From the NCBI GenBank assembly GCA_965223235.1, contig CBDCVV010000022.1, forward strand, positions 186,001 through 250,000: a DNA stretch of 64,000 bases, written 5' to 3'. Source of the stretch: UBA2589 sp965223235. Lineage in GTDB: Bacteria; Gemmatimonadota; Gemmatimonadetes; Longimicrobiales; Gaopeijiaceae. Of the stretch, positions 23,178-31,820 are shown one piece after another (within the stretch, counting starts at the first letter, position 1; every line of letters starts with the position of its first letter). The notes beneath the pieces are model-generated. The model had not been told where the DNA came from. It saw nothing but the letters and a program-made list of their open reading frames with translations, and searched no databases. The position numbers were made by a program, and so were the translations under genes.

Positions 23178-25019
23178 CGGACCTCCTGGTCGATCGCGCC
23201 CATCAGGTCGCCGACCCGACCCAAGAAGCGGTCACGTTCACCGGTTGCGTCCGAACCCGGCGCGAACCTTTGCCGGTCGCAGTGGTCTAGGCACGCCCGC
23301 ACCTCATCACGGGATTCTTGGCTTACCCCGGCAGCGGAGAGGGCCTCGTCGATCTCTCGGATCTGGAGTCCGGCCTCGGCGAGGTTCAACCGGTCCGAGA
23401 TCAATCCAGTCAGAGCTTGGGCTACTTCTGAGTAGAAGACCCGCTGATCACCTTCAGCTTGTAAACGACGCGCTTCGGCCAGTCGCCGCTTGGCCAACTT
23501 GCCCGCCCGGCGCCCCCGGGCGTATGCGACGTCTCCCGCCACGAGCTCCTGGTGCCGTCGGAGTGCCACGGCCCCTGCCACTCCAGCGAGCGGCAGTAAG
23601 GCGAAGATCCAAAACCCGAACGACCCGAAGAGCGGGCTTCCCACGGGTTGGAGTCGCAGATCACCGAGACGGATGAACCGGATATCCTGTCGCAGCTCCG
23701 CCACCCCCCCACGACCGAGGGCGGCCGGGCCCTCCGCTACCGTGCCCAGGACGGTCAGAGGAAGTGCCGGTGCGATAGCCGACCGGTAACCTCCGGCCCC
23801 CTGGTCGAAGTACGCGACCTCGACCGCAGGCACCTCTCGGTTTCCCCGGAGCTCGGGGAATCAGCACGTACTCGAACGTCTTGACCCCGGAGATCCCTGA
23901 AGCCGACGGCGTAACCCGCTCCGACACTTCGGGGGGGAAGACCTCGAAGTCATCCTCGAAGTCGATCGCCGGCGCCGTGACGCCCCGTAGGTTCCCTCGC
24001 CCTGAGACCTCGACCGTAAAGGTGACCGCCTCATTCGCATCGATTGAGTCACGATCGAGCGCCGTCGTGACGTCTAGACTCCCCACGACACCGGAGAAGG
24101 TCTCGGGTCGACCTGCCGGAAGTGGCCGCACGTCGATCGTGAGCGGATTGGAGAGCACCGTGGTAGGCACGTTGGTGCTCCCGAAGAGCGGGCTGCGCCC
24201 GAAGAAGTCCTCGAAGGGGTCTCGGAACGGATCCCGCCCGCGTCGTACTCGGACCTGCGCCTCGACACCAATCGGTTCCAAACGCCGTTCACCCGACCCG
24301 GTCGCGACGAGGACGACCCGTCGAATGACCGCACTCGCGTACTGGATACCATTGCGCGTGAGCTGCTCGACTTCGGCTTGCCCGTCACCCGTAACGTCCT
24401 CGACCCAGAAGCCCTCGTGCTCGGGGACATTCGTGAGTCCAAAGTTCGTCACATCGACACGGGTCCAGATGCGGTACTCGACGACAAAGGGTTCGCCCTC
24501 GAGAACAGACGTCGCAGATGCGTCAGCCGTGATGAAGAGGTCGTCTGGTCCGAGACCGGTGTCCGGGTCTTGGGAAGGAGCTTCGGCGGTCGCGGCGACA
24601 TCGATCGAGATCGGCTCTGTCGTAAAAGACTGTCCTCCAGCGTTCACCGAGAAGGTAGGGATCTCGAAGGAGCCTTCTTGCAACGCCTGATACCGATACT
24701 GGATCGTGAAGGTGATACTCGTCCGTCCACCCACCATGTTCACGGCGGATTGGGTCTGGCTCCCGAGGTACTGGGCGAAGTGAGAGAGGTCTGGCAGTGT
24801 GGGATCCCGACGCACGTCTTGGGTACCCGAGATCTCGACGTTCAAGATGAAGGGTCGGCCGACCGCCACCGTGCCGGAAGGTGAGACGAACGCCCTGACG
24901 CTCACGTCCTGGCCCGCAACCGGAGAGGCGAGGGCCAAGGGGACGAGCACGAACGCGCACCAACCGAACGTTCGCCTGGACCACACAGCGTCCCACCTTC
25001 GTAGTGCGCTCAGCAACAC
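23174..25019 (-). pseudogene. batD: BatD split by a single-base frameshift near 23840-23850
   Basis: Two frames together make one BatD. From 25019, a signal peptide is followed by repeated beta-domains (GQDVSVRAFVSPSGTVAVG, VLEGEPFVVEYRIW, DANEAVTFTVEVSGRGNL) ending in FEYVLIPRAPG. The second frame (in frame to 23174) continues REVPAVEVAYFDQGAGGYR, the membrane helix and a C-terminal helical domain. Deleting one base in the GGGGAAAC run at about 23843-23850 gives PGNREVPAVEV and a 614-aa BatD-length protein (1845 nt, exactly divisible by three). The joint could be a sequencing error, a real mutation, or a +1 programmed shift. The 5' part alone would otherwise end at 23661 with a nonsense tail. 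Confidence 0.85.
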
Positions 25020-25023
25020 AGGG

Positions 25024-25860
25024 TCACCAGGGCTTACGGGGGCGCCGGCCGCGGTTCGACGCTCGGTTCCTGTTCACCTCGTCCGGATCCTCTTCGACCG
25101 CATCGAGGAGCCGCTCAGCTTCTTCCGGTGTCATCTGACCCTCTTGTGGCTGGGGCTGACCCTGCCCTTCCTCGCCTTCACCGTCCTCTCCTTGTTGAGG
25201 CGAGGTCGGCTCGTCCTCCGGGTCCCCTTCACTTTCGTCGTCGCCGGAAGAAGGATCTTGGGGCTCTTCGCCATCGTCCGATTGATCTTGTTGCTGGTCC
25301 TGCGGTGAGGACTGCGGCTCGCCCTCTTCCTGATCCTGGTCCTGGTCCTCGTTGTTCTCGTCGCCTTGCTGGTTCTGCTGCTGTTGCTGCATCTGCTCGA
25401 GGACGCGCTCGAGATTGTGTTTGGCGTCGACATCGCCGGGCGCAATTCGCAACGCCTGCTTGTACGCCTCGAGGGCGGGCTCGAGCTGCTGCTGTCGGTA
25501 GAGCGCATTGCCCAGGTTGTACCACGCTGACGCAGCGACACGGGGGTCGCCGGTCTCGGCAGCCCTCTGATACGCCTCTACAGCGCGCTGATAGTCAGCA
25601 TCCTGATAGAGCGCATTCCCGTCGTTGAAAGGAATGAGCGGAACGTCCGGCGCCTCCGCCATCGCCTCCAGGTACTTCTCGTGGGCCTCGGAGAAGCGTC
25701 CCTCCGCGTACAACCGATTCCCCTCGTCCACCCGGTCTCGGCCCGCCTGCCCCGCCACCTCCGGCGGTGCACCCCCGAACACACCCGCGACAAGAAATGT
25801 CACGAGCGCGAGTGAAGGGCACGCGCGGAACGACCGTCGAATCCCGCTCTTCTTCGTCAT
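25024..25860 (-). CDS. batC: BatC: TPR protein with long acidic/Gln low-complexity tail
   Basis: 278 aa from ATG 25860, preceded by GGGAGGTTCGA and overlapping the BatB stop (ATGA); the frame runs to 25878. A signal-like N-terminus is followed by three TPR units (about 45-150: NRLYAEGRFSEAHEKYLEAM, NALYQDADYQRAVEAYQRA, NLGNALYRQQQLEPALEAY) and then a QQQQQ/acidic stretch running to about 245, ending in a short helix (TPEEAERLLDAVEED) and basic RGRRPRKPW. BatC commonly has this layout. The tail is probably disordered; the basic end may bind a partner. Confidence 0.88.
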   Translation of the reverse strand: MTKKSGIRRSFRACPSLALVTFLVAGVFGGAPPEVAGQAGRDRVDEGNRLYAEGRFSEAHEKYLEAMAEAPDVPLIPFNDGNALYQDADYQRAVEAYQRAAETGDPRVAASAWYNLGNALYRQQQLEPALEAYKQALRIAPGDVDAKHNLERVLEQMQQQQQNQQGDENNEDQDQDQEEGEPQSSPQDQQQDQSDDGEEPQDPSSGDDESEGDPEDEPTSPQQGEDGEGEEGQGQPQPQEGQMTPEEAERLLDAVEEDPDEVNRNRASNRGRRPRKPW

Positions 25861-26885
25861 TCGAACCTCCCCGCCCACGCTCGTTCGCGCCGACGCCTCT
25901 CTGGCAGCATCGTCTCGGCGACGAGCATCAATAGGGCCAGTGCCAAGAAAATCTGATACTGCTCCTCGAATTGTGTCACCTCCCGAGCATCCAACTCGGT
26001 ACCCGTGCCACTGGCGACACGCTCCACAAAGTCGTCGAAGTCTGACCCGGCTCCGATCTGAACGACAGCGACCCCGGCCTCACTCCTGAGAAGCCTGACG
26101 GTCTCCTCACCCACTCGCGTGGTGACCACGGTTCCGTCCTCATCCCTGAAGAATCCGGTGCGGTTCCCGGCCGCATCGAAGGTGGGGATCGGCGCACCCT
26201 CGGAAGTGCCTACAAGAACGAGATAGACGGAGCCGGCGGCCGAGCTCAGCTGCCCGAGGATCTCTCCGTAGCTCGCTTCATGGTCCTCGGCATCGGTGAT
26301 CAAGATCAGAACGGTTTCTCGATCCCCTCCCTCTTCGAAGGCATCCACCGCGACTCGGAGCGCCTCTCCAAGATCCGTCCCCTGAATCGGCATCATCTCC
26401 GGGTCCATGGACGCTAGGAAGAGCGCGGCCGCCCGGTAGTCGGTCGTGAGCGGGCTCTGAACGAAGGCGTCCGCCGCGAAGGCGACGAGCCCGATTCGAT
26501 CTCCATCCAACCGCTCCATCAGGCGAAGAACAGCGAGGCGAGCACGCTCCAGTCTGCTGGGCGCGACGTCTTCAGCCAACATCGAGCGTGACAGGTCCAC
26601 GGCGACGACAATGTCTTGTCCCACGCTCCGCACCGTCTCGATCCTCGTACCGAACTGAGGCCGAGCCAAGGCGACGGCCAGAAGTCCGACAACTACGACG
26701 AGAAGGGCTCCCTTCCATCGCCTGGCACGTACATCAACCGTCCGTGTGAGGCGCTCGACCAGCTCGGCGTCCGCGAAACGAGCCAGCGCCGCCGCACGCC
26801 CACGGGCTGCTATCCACAGCAGGAGCGCGACGAAGGGCATGAGGATCAAGGCCGCAAGCCACTCCGGATCGGCGAATCTGAACAT
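25857..26885 (-). CDS. batB: BatB: membrane VWA-domain protein
   Basis: 342 aa. Two N-terminal membrane helices (LAALILMPFVALLLWIA and ALLVVVVGLLAVAL), then a von Willebrand factor A domain with MIDAS sequence DLSRSM and downstream ITDAEDHE/GIGADAF-like segments (LVAFAADAFVQSPLTTD, LILITDAED). A C-terminal helix precedes a basic tail. Its start overlaps the BatA stop by one base (TGATG). In the Bat system BatA and BatB form a complex in the inner membrane with their VWA domains in the periplasm. The order moxR-DUF58-BatD-like-batA-batB-batC-batD-batE is complete here. Confidence 0.9.
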   Translation of the reverse strand: MFRFADPEWLAALILMPFVALLLWIAARGRAAALARFADAELVERLTRTVDVRARRWKGALLVVVVGLLAVALARPQFGTRIETVRSVGQDIVVAVDLSRSMLAEDVAPSRLERARLAVLRLMERLDGDRIGLVAFAADAFVQSPLTTDYRAAALFLASMDPEMMPIQGTDLGEALRVAVDAFEEGGDRETVLILITDAEDHEASYGEILGQLSSAAGSVYLVLVGTSEGAPIPTFDAAGNRTGFFRDEDGTVVTTRVGEETVRLLRSEAGVAVVQIGAGSDFDDFVERVASGTGTELDAREVTQFEEQYQIFLALALLMLVAETMLPERRRRERAWAGRFE

Positions 26886-27868
26886 CAGGGCAATCTCCTC
26901 AGCACGGTCTGAGACAGACCGAACTCCAGCATCATGATCAAGAAGCCAATGAGGAGAGGGATGTGGAACTGTTCCTGGTATCGCGTGAAGTTCTCGACTT
27001 CGATCTCGCTCCGCTCCAACTCGTCGATCTCCGCCCAGATTGCGGCCAAACTCTCTGTGTCCGTAGCTCGGAAGTAACGGCCGCCCGTGAGCTCCGCGAT
27101 CTCTTCCAGCGTCGCTTCATCGATGTCCACGCGCATCGTCTGGTACTGTGTGCCCCCACGGCCGTCCGGCACGGGAACCCGCGCCGTGCCCTGCGAACCG
27201 GCCCCAATCGTGTAGACGCGCACGCCCAGAGCTTGGGCCATCTGGGCTGCGGTAACGGGACCAATCTCCCCGCGGTTGCTACGTCCGTCCGTAAGGACGA
27301 TGACGACCTTGGACTCGGCTTCAGACGCCTGGAGACGCTTCACTGCTGTGGCGAGACCCATCCCAACCGCGGTCCCGTCCTCAATCAGTCCGGTCGCTAG
27401 CTCGGCCATCAACGAGGTCACGACTCCGTAGTCCGTCGTGAGAGGTACCTGGGTGAACGCTTGGCCCGCAAACGCCACCAGTCCGATCCGATCATTCGTT
27501 CGTCCAGCCACGAAGTCGGCGGCTACCGCCTTCGCCGCCTCGAGCCGGTTGGGCTCTAGGTCCTCAGCCAGCATCGAAGTCGAAACATCCATCGCGATCA
27601 CGATGTCGATCCCCTCGGTGAGGACGGACTCCGACGTAACCCCGGTCTGGGGTCGAGCAAGCGCGCACACCAAGGCCACGAGGGCAAGCGCCCTCAGGAT
27701 CGGCGGTAGAAAGGACACAGCCCAGGCTCGCGATGCTCCGGAATCGACAAGGTCTTGGACCGCGGAGTACGACAGCGCCGGGGTGCCCCTCCCCCGACCG
27801 CGCACCCAAAAGAGCACGGGTACGAGTGCGACGAGCGCGAGTACGTACGGGTCCTCGAAGCGGAACAT
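26885..27868 (-). CDS. batA: BatA: membrane VWA-domain protein
   Basis: 327 aa. N-terminal helix (YVLALVALVPVLFWV), a second helix (ILRALALVALVCALA), then a VWA domain with MIDAS DVSTSM, LVAFAGQAFTQVPLTTDYG and VVIVLTDGRSNRG (metal site and central strands). It ends with a third helix (FHIPLLIGFLIMMLEFGL). It is one of two paralogous VWA proteins in this operon and overlaps BatB by one base. The gene starts at the last base of the preceding BatD-like gene (27868). Family and role as for BatB; both are probably needed together. Confidence 0.9.
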   Translation of the reverse strand: MFRFEDPYVLALVALVPVLFWVRGRGRGTPALSYSAVQDLVDSGASRAWAVSFLPPILRALALVALVCALARPQTGVTSESVLTEGIDIVIAMDVSTSMLAEDLEPNRLEAAKAVAADFVAGRTNDRIGLVAFAGQAFTQVPLTTDYGVVTSLMAELATGLIEDGTAVGMGLATAVKRLQASEAESKVVIVLTDGRSNRGEIGPVTAAQMAQALGVRVYTIGAGSQGTARVPVPDGRGGTQYQTMRVDIDEATLEEIAELTGGRYFRATDTESLAAIWAEIDELERSEIEVENFTRYQEQFHIPLLIGFLIMMLEFGLSQTVLRRLP

Positions 27869-28888
27869 CAGGCTTCGCCCTCCCCCTGGGTCGCCGCCCC
27901 CGCTGGTTCTTGCCTGCGCTCGCCGTCGATCGCCGGCTCAACCGATGACGCTTCACCGTGGTGACCACTCTCGGAGGTCGGATCAAACGCCGGAATCGTG
28001 GCCTCGACCAACTCACGAGCGAGCGTGACCGCGCCGCGGGATCGGTCCTCGTCCGGCCGATCCTTTGCGAACTTCACCAGGTCGCACTGATCTAGAAAGC
28101 GACGCAACCCCATTCGGAAGTCAGCCCCGACGCCAACCCGCTCCAAGCCGTCGAGGACTTCCCACGTCGTCATCTCCAGCGCGGGGACTCGGAACCGCGC
28201 CTCCACATAGCGTCGAAGAATATCGGACGCCTCGATGTGGTACTCCTTCACCTGACCACGGCCGAGCATCGGCGACTGCTCGAGTGCAGAGAGCGCCTCG
28301 AGAGCGACCTCGTGCGCCGGCGACGGCGGGGGACCGTGCTCGATCGTTCCGTCGCCTCGCGACCGCATCCATCGACGGTATCCGAAGGCACCCGCCGCGA
28401 GTGCGGCGATGAGGAGCAGCAGCCATGCTGCGACGGTGAGCGCGCCGATAGGAATCGCGAACGGACCTCGGATCTCTCGAATGTCACCACCTTCATCGGC
28501 ACCAACGGACACGACCTCTACCCCGAATCGGTCCGACGCCAGCGACTCCCGCGCCCCGTCCGAGTAGAGTACCTCGACCGTCACCGTGGGAATCTCCAGC
28601 TCCCCCAACTCGAACGCCGTCAAAGAAAAAGCCGCAGTAGAGACGGCAGCATCTCCGTCCTGGGTCCCGGGAAGGAGCTGAGCCCCTACGACCTCAAAGG
28701 GTCGGACGTCGACCGAGTCCGGCCAGATGACGGTCGCTGAGCTGGGGTGCTCGACCGAGAGCGAGAGGAGCACACGATCCCCCACCGTCACCAGGGTCGT
28801 GTCTACGGACGTCCGCAGCCGACTCTGCCCGCTGACCGGGCGCCGTGACTAGTGCGAGGGCCACCAGCCCGAGGAGCCACCGGTTCAC
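27868..28888 (-). pseudogene. BatD-like / DUF4381-like membrane protein, frameshifted near 28838-28848
   Basis: The GTG at 28888 overlaps the DUF58 stop (GTGA) and opens a signal peptide (NRWLLGLVALALVTAP). Removing one base in the CCCGG run near 28838 lets it continue as VSGQSRLRTSVDTTLVTVGD into the long frame down to 27868, giving 339 aa (1020 nt). In the second frame alone there is a TAG at about 28849, so without a fix the protein would have to start internally near 28791. The body has one N-terminal beta-domain, a membrane helix (IGALTVAAWLLLLIAALAAG) and a helical C-terminus (GQVKEYHIEASDILRRYVE) like that of BatD/DUF4381 proteins. Same kind of one-base insertion as in BatD. Confidence 0.78.
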
Positions 28889-29760
28889 TGTCGCCGAGCT
28901 CGATCTTGGAAGAAGCGCATGAGCGGCCGGACGTACGGCTCCCCGGTCCTCACGTCGATCACATCGACCTTCGCCCGCCTCAGAGCTCGGTCGATCTCCT
29001 CGGCCCGACTCGTCACCCGATCTCCAAAGCGACGCTGGAAGTCCGGGCTCGACGTGTTCACGACGACTCGACGACCGCTCTCAGGGTCCTCGAAGTCGAC
29101 ATACCCCAGTGACGGGATAGCTTGCTCGCGGGCATCCCCCATCCGAATCGCGATCAAGTCATGGCGTCGACCAGCGACCGCGAGCGCCTTCTCGAAGCCG
29201 CTGTCTTGGAAGTCCGATACAAGGAAGGTCACCGCCTTTCGCCGCTGTACATGGGTGAGATACTCGAGCGCTGCTCGAATGTCGGTCGCCTTCCCTTCCG
29301 GCCGATGGTAAAGGAGCTCCCGCAACACCCGCAGTACGTGCTTTCGACCCTTCTTCGGTGGCACGAACTTCTCGATGCGGTCCGAGAAGATGATGAGGCC
29401 GACTTTGTCGTTGTTCTTGATCGCGCTGAACGCGAGAAGTGCGCAGATCTCGACGGCGACCTCGGCCTTCATACGCTCTCTCGTTCCGAAGTCTCCCGAG
29501 GCGCTCACGTCGACGACGAGCATGACCGTGAGTTCTCGCTCCTCTTCGAAGACCTTTACGAATGGTGAGCCGTTTCGGGCTGTGACGTTCCAATCGATGC
29601 TCCGGATCTCGTCACCGTACTGGTATTCACGCACCTCGGCGAAATTCATACCCCGACCCTTGAAGACCGAGTGGTATTCCCCGGAGAAGACCTCGTTCAC
29701 CAACCCGCGCGTCGAGATCTCGATCCGCCTCACCTCTTTGAGGATCTCAGCAGGAATCAT
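28885..29760 (-). CDS. DUF58 domain protein of the MoxR/Bat operon
   Basis: 291 aa. The hallmark DUF58 segment is present: NEVFSGEYHSVFKGRGMNF, EVREYQYGDEIRSIDWNVTA, followed by a VWA-like fold with LVVDVSASGDFG (metal-site DxSxS) and ALLAFSAIKNNDKVGLIIFS. Such proteins are cytoplasmic or membrane-peripheral partners of MoxR ATPases. It sits between moxR (55 bp upstream) and the BatD-like gene (4-base overlap), which is its standard place. Function beyond partnering with the AAA+ ATPase is not known. Confidence 0.92.
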   Translation of the reverse strand: MIPAEILKEVRRIEISTRGLVNEVFSGEYHSVFKGRGMNFAEVREYQYGDEIRSIDWNVTARNGSPFVKVFEEERELTVMLVVDVSASGDFGTRERMKAEVAVEICALLAFSAIKNNDKVGLIIFSDRIEKFVPPKKGRKHVLRVLRELLYHRPEGKATDIRAALEYLTHVQRRKAVTFLVSDFQDSGFEKALAVAGRRHDLIAIRMGDAREQAIPSLGYVDFEDPESGRRVVVNTSSPDFQRRFGDRVTSRAEEIDRALRRAKVDVIDVRTGEPYVRPLMRFFQDRARRQ

Positions 29761-29815
29761 GGGAACGCCCTCGCTCGTTCGGTCCGTGGTGAACCCCGAT
29801 CATACACGGGTCGTT

Positions 29816-30817
29816 TCACGGGACCTCGACACGCTCCAGAATGCGCTGCACCACGTCTTCCGGGGTGACCTCCTCGGCCTCGGCCTCATACGTCACCAGA
29901 ACACGGTGCCGTAAGACATCCATCCCCATAGCCCGGACATCATCCGGGGTCACGAAGCCGCGACGCTGGAGGAAGGCGTGCGCGCGCGCCGTCTTCGCCA
30001 AGCAGATCGTCGCACGCGGCGAGGCACCGAACGAAATGAGTCCTTTCAGGTCCTCGAGGCCATGCGCAGCAGGATCGCGTGATGCCAGCACGAGGTCGAC
30101 GATGTACCGTTCGACCTGCTGATCCATGTAGATCATCTCCGTCGCCGCCCGAGCCCGAATGATCTCGTCCGGAGTGACGACCGCTTGCACCTCGGGGGTC
30201 CCCCCCGAAGACATGCGCCTCATGATCTCCAGCTCCTCATCTCCGGACGGGTACTGGACCGAGAGCTTGAGCATGAAGCGATCGACCTGAGCTTCTGGGA
30301 GGGGATACGTCCCCTCCTGCTCGATCGGGTTCTGGGTGGCGAGCACCAAGAACGGGTCGTCCAACAGGTAACTCGTCTCACCAATCGTGACCTGCCGCTC
30401 CTGCATCGCCTCCAAGAGGGCCGCCTGGACCTTAGCCGGCGATCGATTGATCTCGTCGGCCAGAATGATGTTTGCGAAGATCGGCCCCTTCTTCGTCTTG
30501 AACTCCTGATCCTTCGGATCGTAGATCAACGTCCCGAGCAAATCTGCCGGGAGTAGGTCGGGCGTGAATTGAAGGCGCCGGAACGTCGTGTCGATCGCGT
30601 CGGCCAACGTCTTCACGGTCAGCGTCTTCGCAAGACCCGGGACCCCCTCCATCAGGACATGCCCGTTGGCGAGCATTCCGATCAGGAGTCGCTCGACCAT
30701 CGTCTTTTGCCCCACGATGACCCGTCCGACTTCCGATAGAAGTCGGTCCACGAACTCGCTTTCTTGCTTGATCTTCTGTTGGATCACCTCGATGTCGAGG
30801 CTTTTGTTTTCGGTCAT
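29816..30817 (-). CDS. moxR: MoxR-family AAA+ ATPase
   Basis: 333 aa. Walker A region GVPGLAKTLTVKTLADA, Walker B ADEINRSPAKVQAALLEAMQ, sensor 1 ATQNPIEQEGTYPLPEAQ and the C-terminal lid (PRATICLAKTARAHAFLQRR). It is a typical MoxR length and the first gene of the Bat operon. MoxR ATPases act as chaperone-like machines that mature or assemble client complexes with VWA partners. The start is the first ATG; no strong Shine-Dalgarno is visible. The 337-bp region upstream is shared with a divergent gene. Confidence 0.95.
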   Translation of the reverse strand: MTENKSLDIEVIQQKIKQESEFVDRLLSEVGRVIVGQKTMVERLLIGMLANGHVLMEGVPGLAKTLTVKTLADAIDTTFRRLQFTPDLLPADLLGTLIYDPKDQEFKTKKGPIFANIILADEINRSPAKVQAALLEAMQERQVTIGETSYLLDDPFLVLATQNPIEQEGTYPLPEAQVDRFMLKLSVQYPSGDEELEIMRRMSSGGTPEVQAVVTPDEIIRARAATEMIYMDQQVERYIVDLVLASRDPAAHGLEDLKGLISFGASPRATICLAKTARAHAFLQRRGFVTPDDVRAMGMDVLRHRVLVTYEAEAEEVTPEDVVQRILERVEVP

Positions 30818-31154
30818 GAGCGGGTGAGCGTGGTCGGAGATTCTCGGTGGATTACAACCGTAGTTTGGCGTGGATATCGTAATGGATGCATCGCCAGAGG
30901 GAAGGGTTGGCCGATCGCCTCGTTTCGACGGCGGCCAGTGTCACCTGTATAGGACATCTCCATAGTTTGGCACAACCCGTATCTCGTTGTTGTCAAACAC
31001 GTTACGCAACATCGTCCGTCTTGGCACAACGAGTGCGTAATAGAGAGGCACAGCGGTCGACCGCGGCTCCGGCCCGGTCAGGCAACAGGAGGGAGCCTCC
31101 CTCCGCCTCCGCTGAGCACGAGCCTTCGGGCTCGAGAAGGAAAGGGAAAGTGCC
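30818..31154. promoter_or_regulatory. 337-bp divergent intergenic region with TTGGCACAAC direct repeats
   Basis: There is no convincing gene here. The decamer TTGGCACAAC occurs at 30967-30976 and 31021-31030, 54 bp apart. The second copy continues as GGCACAACGAGTGC, where GG and GC have the -24/-12 spacing of a sigma-54 promoter, though one consensus base is off. A hairpin of six pairs with a UUCG-type loop (CGAGCC/GGCTCG, 31119-31134) lies just before the AAGGAAAGGG ribosome-binding site of the gene at 31155. Promoter assignments are tentative. Confidence 0.4.
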
Positions 31155-31757
31155 ATGAAACGCGGATTGTTTACGCTTCTGATCGGAGCAACGTTGATGA
31201 CCGCCGCGGACGTGGAGGCCCAAAGGGGCCGCAATCGTGACCGCGGCAACGAAGTGAATCGCGACCGGAATCGCGTCGAGCGCCTCGAGCCCGTTCGGGC
31301 ACGTGGACGCGTCGTGCCGCGAGTCCACCGAGCGAGTCGTCCAGCCCAAGCCGGCCGACCCTCCCACCGCTTCAACCGTGGATCTCGAGTCGTGTACTCC
31401 ACGCGGGCACGCTACCCCTCCTACACCCGCGGTCACCGTTGGGCCCGCGTGGACTGGGGTCGAGTTCGCCTCCGTACCGTCTTCGTGACGCACGATCGCG
31501 GATACTTGAATAAGCGCGACCTCAGAGATCTGCTCGGCAAGAGGACCGTGGATCGGATCAAGAACGCGGGCCGCCGAGCTGGTCTGCGCGGTTCGATGCG
31601 CGGCTTCTGGGTCGCCCAGCGCGGGTACGGTGAAGTCCTGGTCGTCACGATGGGCGGAGTAGACGTCGCAGAGCTCGCCGACTTCAACCGAGACGGGTTC
31701 ATCGATGAGGTCTTCTTGGTCGGGCCTAGCGGGCGGTGGATGACGTACGGATGGTGA
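31155..31757 (+). CDS. Arg-rich secreted protein with EF-hand-like loop
   Basis: 200 aa, with AAGGAAAGGG upstream of the ATG as ribosome-binding site. A signal peptide ends near EAQ (23). Residues 24-100 are very Arg-rich (QRGRNRDRGNEVNRDRNR), likely nucleic-acid- or polyanion-binding or disordered. The C-terminal part (about 110-200) is a compact domain ending in DFNRDGFIDEV, a match to the EF-hand calcium loop D-x-N-x-D-G-x-I-D. Not a known family by eye. It is followed 25 bp later by a strong terminator. Possible role: calcium-dependent envelope or RNA/DNA-associated protein; unproven. Confidence 0.75.
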   Translation: MKRGLFTLLIGATLMTAADVEAQRGRNRDRGNEVNRDRNRVERLEPVRARGRVVPRVHRASRPAQAGRPSHRFNRGSRVVYSTRARYPSYTRGHRWARVDWGRVRLRTVFVTHDRGYLNKRDLRDLLGKRTVDRIKNAGRRAGLRGSMRGFWVAQRGYGEVLVVTMGGVDVAELADFNRDGFIDEVFLVGPSGRWMTYGW

Positions 31758-31781
31758 GGCGTACCGAACGTCATCGGCCTC

Positions 31782-31813
31782 GAGGCCCCGCGGACTGTGG
31801 TCCGCGGGGCCTC
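31782..31813. terminator. 13-bp hairpin terminator after the Arg-rich gene
   Basis: Perfect 13-bp stem GAGGCCCCGCGGA / TCCGCGGGGCCTC with a six-base loop, followed by TTT on the plus strand. It lies 24 bases after the plus-strand stop and 8 bases from the convergent kinase stop, so it probably serves both genes. Confidence 0.85.
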
Positions 31814-31820
31814 TTTCGCG

